18,554 nucleotides of DNA from CAZPRY01 sp964589175 (lineage in GTDB: Bacteria > Fidelibacterota > UBA2242), in assembly GCA_964589175.1 (NCBI GenBank), contig CAZPRY010000064.1:1-18554 (forward strand), in the 5' to 3' direction. Made by a program: the position numbers and the translations under genes. The notes beneath the pieces are model-generated. The model worked only from the letters and a program-made list of their open reading frames with translations. It was not told the origin of the DNA and searched no databases. Positions 14,791 through 18,554 of this stretch are shown here, one piece after another (position 1 is the stretch's first letter; every line of letters starts with the position of its first letter).

Positions 14791-14833
14791 ATCGGAACGA
14801 AGCATGGATACTCCATCCTTCGTCTGATCTTTT
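14791..14833. repeat. Intergenic imperfect palindrome, copy C (REP-like)
   Basis: ACGAAGCATGGA (14797-14808) and TCCATCCTTCGT (14812-14823) are reverse complements with a single mismatch around a three-base loop. ATC/GAT extend the stem outward past a bulge, and a TCTTTT tail ends at 14833. Its left arm matches the right arm of copy B (2627-2643) at 14 of 17 bases, and TTTCGAACC before it recalls copy A. Confidence 0.55.
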
Positions 14834-14925
14834 GCAAACTAGAATTTTGTTCTCTATTTCATTACATTAGCCCACGGTCGGTTAATACGGGATTATGACT
14901 GAAAAATTATCGAGGAGTGATTGAG

Positions 14926-16698
14926 ATGAAAAAATCGCCTTGCACAGGCTGGACAATTTCGCTAATAGTTTTACTGATCATGACACATGGATTCGGACAA
15001 TCGCAATTCGAGTTGCCATTCCTGGATGAGCAATACGCGGCAGCCCGCTTTTGCATGACGCCGCTGAATACTCTACACCTTTCACATGTGGAGGAAATGC
15101 TTGGGAAACTTGCGGCACAGTACCCGTCTTTTCATTATGAAGAAGCCGGTCGCTCGGTCGAAAAGCGGCCAATCTACCTTGTGAAAATGGGAAGGGGCGA
15201 GACGAGAATCCTGCTCTGGAGCCAGATGCACGGCGACGAACCAACGGCCACAGCTGCACTGTTCGATGTATTCAATTACCTGCTGCGGAATCAGGATGAA
15301 CCGTTCGTCAGGAATATAATGGACAACGTGACGATACTGGCGGTTCCCATGCTCAATCCCGACGGGGCTGAGAAATTCACGCGACGCAATGCGCAGGGTT
15401 TGGATGTCAATCGCGATGCGCGTGATCTGGCGTCGCCGGAAGGTAAAATTCTGTTTATGCTGAAGGAAGTCTACCGGCCGGATTTTGGTTTTAATCTGCA
15501 TGATCAGAGCGGCCGCCGCACCGTCGGTAAAACCAACAAACTGGTTGGAATTGCACTGATGGCCCCGCCATTCGAGGACAACGACAACGATAATCCGGTT
15601 CGTTTACGGGCAAAGAAGATCGTCTCGGTCATCTATCAGGCGCTGGGTCCGCAGCTCTATGGCCACATCTCCAAGTACGACGCCGAATATATGCCGCGTG
15701 CGTTTGGCGATTCGATGCAAAACTGGGGCGTCAGTACAGTCCTGATCGAATCGGGCGGCTGGTTCGAGGATCGCGATAATTTTCTGCAAAAAATGAATTT
15801 CATCGCGCTGCTTTCCTGCTTTCATGCGATTGCTGCCGGGAGTTACGCGGAAGCGAATCCGGCCGTGTATGATGCCATTCCCGAGAACGACAGGGATATA
15901 TACGATCTTTTAATCCGGGATGTTACCGTCATCGACGGCACCGGAATTCCGCCGTTTAAGACCGATGTGGCGATAAATTATGAACCCGAAGACAAGACCG
16001 ATGCGGATTCCAAAAAGATCGGCAGGATTGTCGATCTCGGCGATATGGATTACTTCTCCGCCAAAGATACGATCGACGGCAGCGGCCTCTACCTGGTGCC
16101 CGGATTTATCGGGATCGTCCAGGCCGATTTGGCGGATAAACCGGAAACCCTGCTGCAATTACGCCAATCCCTCGAAAATGGATATACGACACAGCTGATT
16201 CCGTTCAGGCAGCGCGAGACAGCCGCTTTGAAAGACATAGCAAAGACGTTGGATGAGGAAAAATTCCAGGGAAACGTCGGGTGCCTGCTCTATCTGGAAA
16301 AAGAACTGGAATCCCGGGCGGATTCGCTGCGTGTGTTGCGTCTGCTGAACAATGGGGTACCTGGCCTTACGGCTAAAGACAGCACACTGCAGTCGCTTAA
16401 TCTGGCGAAATGGCTGAATAAAGCCTGCGCCCCGCTGCCGGCCGTCAGGGAGAAAAAACTGCTCCGCGCCCTGGAGCCGGAAAACGTGCAGCAATTAAGC
16501 TCCGAAAGAGCGGCAGCCTGGGCAATCGCGAACCGGGGAACAATCCGGATCGGTCAGGTTGCCGACTTGTTACTATTCTCCGCAAATGCCCGGCTCAAGC
16601 CCGAAATCAAAGTCATTTTCATGCGGGGATATCCGGTATTTAGAGACGGGAATAGGGTAGAGGCAGCCGTTGCGGGAGAGCGCTGGCTGCCGGAGTAA
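14926..16698 (+). CDS. Secreted M14 zinc carboxypeptidase fused to an amidohydrolase-like remnant
   Basis: A 590-residue exported protein. A signal peptide (MKKSPCTG, hydrophobic core, ending FGQ) leads into an M14 peptidase domain (about 35-310). Zinc ligands are H102 and E105 (QMHGDE) and H192 (NLHDQSG); the substrate pair is N162-R163 (LDVNRD); the general base is E275 (TVLIESGGW). So the peptidase looks active. Residues 328-400 then read as the start of an amidohydrolase: LLIRDVTVIDGTG, GRIVDLGD, and GLYLVPGFIGIVQADL. In real enzymes the last is PGFID.H.H, but here both metal His are missing. The C-terminus (RGTIRIGQVADLLLFS..GYPVFRDG) matches the closing amidohydrolase sandwich. The barrel between them is far too short. 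I chose ATG 14926, with GAGGAG eight bases upstream, over GTG 14917, which overlaps that site. Inference: the tail is a binding or structural module. Confidence 0.9.
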   Translation: MKKSPCTGWTISLIVLLIMTHGFGQSQFELPFLDEQYAAARFCMTPLNTLHLSHVEEMLGKLAAQYPSFHYEEAGRSVEKRPIYLVKMGRGETRILLWSQMHGDEPTATAALFDVFNYLLRNQDEPFVRNIMDNVTILAVPMLNPDGAEKFTRRNAQGLDVNRDARDLASPEGKILFMLKEVYRPDFGFNLHDQSGRRTVGKTNKLVGIALMAPPFEDNDNDNPVRLRAKKIVSVIYQALGPQLYGHISKYDAEYMPRAFGDSMQNWGVSTVLIESGGWFEDRDNFLQKMNFIALLSCFHAIAAGSYAEANPAVYDAIPENDRDIYDLLIRDVTVIDGTGIPPFKTDVAINYEPEDKTDADSKKIGRIVDLGDMDYFSAKDTIDGSGLYLVPGFIGIVQADLADKPETLLQLRQSLENGYTTQLIPFRQRETAALKDIAKTLDEEKFQGNVGCLLYLEKELESRADSLRVLRLLNNGVPGLTAKDSTLQSLNLAKWLNKACAPLPAVREKKLLRALEPENVQQLSSERAAAWAIANRGTIRIGQVADLLLFSANARLKPEIKVIFMRGYPVFRDGNRVEAAVAGERWLPE

Positions 16699-16795
16699 AT
16701 TCGGTTTTTCGATCATACAACGACAAATGAGAGCATCATTATAGAGCGCCTCGAACCGGAAATGTGAGTATCGTTTCCCGATTCTCTAATTCTCT

Positions 16796-16842
16796 GCGAT
16801 CCGCTTTATCCCCGCTTTCAGGATTTTAACTTTTCGGATCGC
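16796..16842. repeat. Long inverted repeat upstream of the HTH-EIIA gene
   Basis: GCGATCCG (16796-16803) and CGGATCGC (16835-16842) are perfect eight-base inverted arms 31 bases apart, with a smaller nested pair ATCC/GGAT inside. It could be a looped operator or a leader structure. There is no T-run, so it is not a terminator of the peptidase gene. Confidence 0.4.
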
Positions 16843-16850
16843 CAGATCTT

Positions 16851-16866
16851 GACGAATACGTTCGTC
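16851..16866. repeat. Short perfect hairpin GACGAA-TACG-TTCGTC
   Basis: Perfect six-base arms around the tetraloop TACG (UNCG class in RNA), nine bases after the larger inverted repeat. Either a protein-binding palindrome or an RNA hairpin upstream of the regulator gene. Confidence 0.35.
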
Positions 16867-16873
16867 CGGAACA

Positions 16874-16929
16874 GGACATTAGCGGACATTAAGATAATTA
16901 ATAGGAAATAAACGATTATTATTGGACAT
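16874..16929 (+). promoter_or_regulatory. Phased GGACAT direct repeats, candidate operator
   Basis: GGACATTA occurs at 16874-16881 and 16884-16891, and GGACAT again at 16924-16929. Spacing is 10 and 40 bases, so all three face the same side of the helix, and the third overlaps the candidate -35 box. The layout suits cooperative binding by a regulator, perhaps the encoded HTH protein itself. Confidence 0.35.
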
Positions 16930-16950
16930 CGCTGGAAATTGTATTACATT
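16922..16950 (+). promoter_or_regulatory. Candidate promoter of the HTH-EIIA gene
   Basis: TTGGAC (16922-16927) and TACATT (16945-16950) are 17 bases apart. A start near 16957 would give a short leader that includes AAGGTGAG before ATG 16974. Confidence 0.4.
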
Positions 16951-16973
16951 TGCGCGTTTTTTAAGGTGAGCAT

Positions 16974-17663
16974 ATGGAATTGAAGATCAAAGACATTGTA
17001 GAATTATTGCAGGTTTCGGAGAAAACGGTCTACCGCTGGATCAGGGACAATAAGATTCCCTGTTACCGGATCAACCATCAGTATCGCTTTAACCGGGCTG
17101 AAATCAACGAATGGATACTGGAAGGCAAGATCGAACTGGCTTCTCGTCTTATCGATTTGAATATCGCTAAACGCCTGACGAATTTCACCAGTTTATTGGA
17201 AAACGGCGGTGTACATTACGATATACCGGGCGCCAGTGTCGCCGAAATTCTACACAATGCCATCAACACAATTCCAACACCATCGAGCGTATCCCGGGAA
17301 GACATCCTTTCTGCCTTGCTCAATCGGGAAAGCATGATGTCAACCGCGATAGGACATGGAATTGCCATCCCGCATCCGCGTCATCCGATAATCACCAACA
17401 TTGAAGATGCCAGCGTTTCGATCTGCTTCCTGCAACAGCCGGTTGATTACCGTGCACTCGACGGGAATCCAGTGGATACACTCTTTGTGTTACTGACTTA
17501 CAGTCCGCGCCGGCATCTAGAAGTGTTATCCAAAATCTCCTATTTATGTCAGATGGAAGAGTTCCTCAAACTGCTCAGAAGACGCGCTGCCGAGGCAGAG
17601 ATAATCGAATTTATACGCGAAAAAGAACTGACCTGGCAGGGCAACCGGGTGGAGACTGAATGA
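16974..17663 (+). CDS. Helix-turn-helix / PTS EIIA (PtsN-type) fusion regulator
   Basis: A 229-residue cytosolic protein. Residues 1-55 are an excisionase/MerR-like helix-turn-helix (VSEKTVYRWIRDNKIP, then YRFNRAEINEWI). Residues about 80-225 form a fructose/nitrogen-type EIIA domain. The phosphoacceptor is His134 in GHGIAIPHPR; the common PtsN wording is GNGIAIPHG, so His128 replaces Asn. The later strand DTLFVLLTYSPRRHLEVLSKIS also matches, with the second conserved His. The domain pair suggests a DNA-binding protein gated by phosphorylation from HPr-type donors. Nitrogen-PTS EIIA proteins elsewhere control potassium transport and metabolism by contact; here DNA binding is built in. The start is ATG 16974 after AAGGTGAG. 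Its stop overlaps the start of a HyfB-like gene by ATGA, which ties its synthesis to that membrane complex. HTH-EIIA fusions are known in other bacteria, for example chlamydiae. Confidence 0.9.
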   Translation: MELKIKDIVELLQVSEKTVYRWIRDNKIPCYRINHQYRFNRAEINEWILEGKIELASRLIDLNIAKRLTNFTSLLENGGVHYDIPGASVAEILHNAINTIPTPSSVSREDILSALLNRESMMSTAIGHGIAIPHPRHPIITNIEDASVSICFLQQPVDYRALDGNPVDTLFVLLTYSPRRHLEVLSKISYLCQMEEFLKLLRRRAAEAEIIEFIREKELTWQGNRVETE

Positions 17664-18554
17664 ACTTATTTCTGATCGGCGTTGTGCTTCTGCCGATTGG
17701 CGCCTTCCTGACCATTTTCACTTCTCCCAAATCGAAGGGATATATTTTTTCGATTGCAGCGCTAATCGCTCAATTTTTCCTACTAACTCCGGCGATCCGG
17801 GTACTGGCCGGTGGTGAATCGCTTTCGTTCTTTTTTCGCCTATCCAACCCGATTGGCAGTGTACGATTGGTTCTGGATCCTCTGTCAGCATTTTTTACCC
17901 TGATCATCAGCTGCGGTGGTCTCCTGGCGGCGATCTACTCTGTCGGCTACATGAAAATGTATGAGAACAGTCGCTACTCTCTATTATCATATTATATATT
18001 TTTAGGTCTGCTTATCTCCGCTATGTTGCTGGTCGTCATAGCTCAAAACGCACTTTTCTTCCTGGTTATGTGGGAGATAATGTCAATCTCGTCATTCTTC
18101 CTCGTCAGTTTTGAAAACGGCAAGGAGGAAGTACGCAAAGCCGGCTTGTACTACCTGATTGCCATGCAGATCGGTGCGGCTTTTCTGATTTCGGCATTCG
18201 CCTGGATGGTAACTCGCAGCGGCAGCATGGATTTTGTCACATTTCGCCGGGTATTTCAAACAAGCGGATCTTATTGGATATTCCTGCTTTTCCTGATCGG
18301 TTTTGGAACGAAAGCCGGTTTGGTACCCATGCATACCTGGCTACCGCGCGCGCACCCGGCTGCTCCGACCAGTGTTTCCGCTCTGATGTCGGGCGTCATG
18401 ATTAAAATGGGAATCTATGGCATTTTGCGTTTGCTTCTGCTGTGGGGCACTCCCGATGTGGCGGCAAGCTATACCGTTCTTGGGATTGCACTCGCATCGG
18501 GGATTTTCGGAGTTATGAATGCCATCGCTCAGCATGACCTTAAAAAATTGCTCG
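17660..18554 (+). CDS. HyfB/HycC-type membrane subunit (NuoL/M-like proton or sodium pump), 3' truncated
   Basis: The frame stays open from ATG 17660 to the window end (298 complete codons). It encodes a very hydrophobic multi-helix protein of the complex I antiporter-like family. Closest in wording is hydrogenase-4 / formate hydrogenlyase subunit B: GFGTKAGLVPMHTWLPRAHPAAPTSV followed by SALMSGVMIKMGIYGILR. Key charged residues of the ion path are present: E139 in helix 5 (FLVMWEIMS) and K218 (GTKAGL). VLDPLSAFF near residue 72 is the usual N-terminal motif. GGAG (17651-17654) lies five bases before the ATG inside the previous gene, giving translational coupling. The rest of the complex (NuoH, B, C, D-like subunits or a hydrogenase) would lie beyond the window. 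It could instead belong to a membrane-bound hydrogenase or an Mrp-like antiporter. Confidence 0.88.
   Translation, partial: MNLFLIGVVLLPIGAFLTIFTSPKSKGYIFSIAALIAQFFLLTPAIRVLAGGESLSFFFRLSNPIGSVRLVLDPLSAFFTLIISCGGLLAAIYSVGYMKMYENSRYSLLSYYIFLGLLISAMLLVVIAQNALFFLVMWEIMSISSFFLVSFENGKEEVRKAGLYYLIAMQIGAAFLISAFAWMVTRSGSMDFVTFRRVFQTSGSYWIFLLFLIGFGTKAGLVPMHTWLPRAHPAAPTSVSALMSGVMIKMGIYGILRLLLLWGTPDVAASYTVLGIALASGIFGVMNAIAQHDLKKLL

Larger units (their letters stand above)
14658..14925. other. Intergenic region with terminator and repeat hairpins
   Basis: No gene is seen. It contains a terminator-like hairpin directly after the esterase (14667-14693), an A/T hairpin TTGAT-CATTA-ATCAA near 14705, and a strong imperfect palindrome (14791-14829). 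AGACGG..GTCT around 14758-14774 is a weaker symmetry. No clear promoter for the peptidase gene was identified, although it must lie after about 14830. Confidence 0.45.

Noticed and set aside
14917..14925. GTG start for the M14 peptidase
   Set aside because: The GTG overlaps the GAGGAG that best serves ATG 14926, and the signal peptide begins properly with MKKS.
1..18554. CRISPR arrays, tRNA or rRNA genes, transposases, known riboswitches
   Set aside because: No regular spacer-repeat pattern, cloverleaf, rRNA-like text, DDE transposase motif or recognised aptamer was found by reading both strands.

Overview
The window looks like chromosomal DNA of a bacterium with intermediate GC content. It has well-formed Shine-Dalgarno sites (GAGG/AAGGAG), sigma70-like promoter candidates, secreted enzymes whose signal peptides end in -AQ or -GQ, and one bacterial RNA-recognition-motif protein. 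The protein flavour resembles the FCB superphylum and candidate phyla near it (Calditrichota/KSB1/Zixibacteria-like). The clear Shine-Dalgarno sites argue against typical Bacteroidota. This placement is an impression, not a phylogenetic result. No rRNA, tRNA, CRISPR array or transposase was recognised.

Layout. (1) 1-324: C-terminal end of a beta-lactamase-fold serine hydrolase. (2) 325-2947: a strikingly AT-rich island with one minus-strand gene (536-2329) for a 597-residue protein whose C-terminus carries an Rx4H motif of HEPN type, with hairpin repeats on both sides. (3) 2948-4406: an RRM RNA-binding protein and a ten-helix EamA/DMT exporter. (4) 4540-7862: a methylthioadenosine salvage cluster made of a nucleoside phosphorylase whose base-site Asn suggests 6-oxopurine preference, followed by two tandem MTA/SAH deaminases. 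(5) 7978-8685, minus strand: a fumarylacetoacetate-hydrolase-fold protein, divergent from the next operon. (6) 8867-13464: a compact operon of phosphohexomutase, GH94 disaccharide phosphorylase and NanE epimerase. (7) 13557-16698: two secreted enzymes, a GxDLY/SGNH esterase and an M14 metallocarboxypeptidase fused to an amidohydrolase-like remnant lacking the usual HxH metal site. (8) 16974-18554: a helix-turn-helix/PTS EIIA fusion regulator overlapping by ATGA the start of a HyfB/HycC-type membrane subunit that runs off the window.

How the genes fit together. In cluster 4 the deaminases would turn MTA into methylthioinosine and the phosphorylase would cleave that product. In operon 6, GH94 would make a hexose-1-phosphate, the mutase the 6-phosphate, and NanE would join ManNAc-6-P to GlcNAc-6-P. 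This suggests phosphorolytic use of a beta-linked, possibly amino-sugar, disaccharide. In region 8 a PTS-type phosphoacceptor domain tied to a DNA-binding domain is translationally coupled to an ion-pumping respiratory subunit, and a symmetry-rich upstream region may be its control site.

The best candidates for something undescribed are the HEPN-like island gene, the M14/dead-amidohydrolase fusion, the HTH-EIIA/HyfB coupling and the GH94-mutase-NanE operon.
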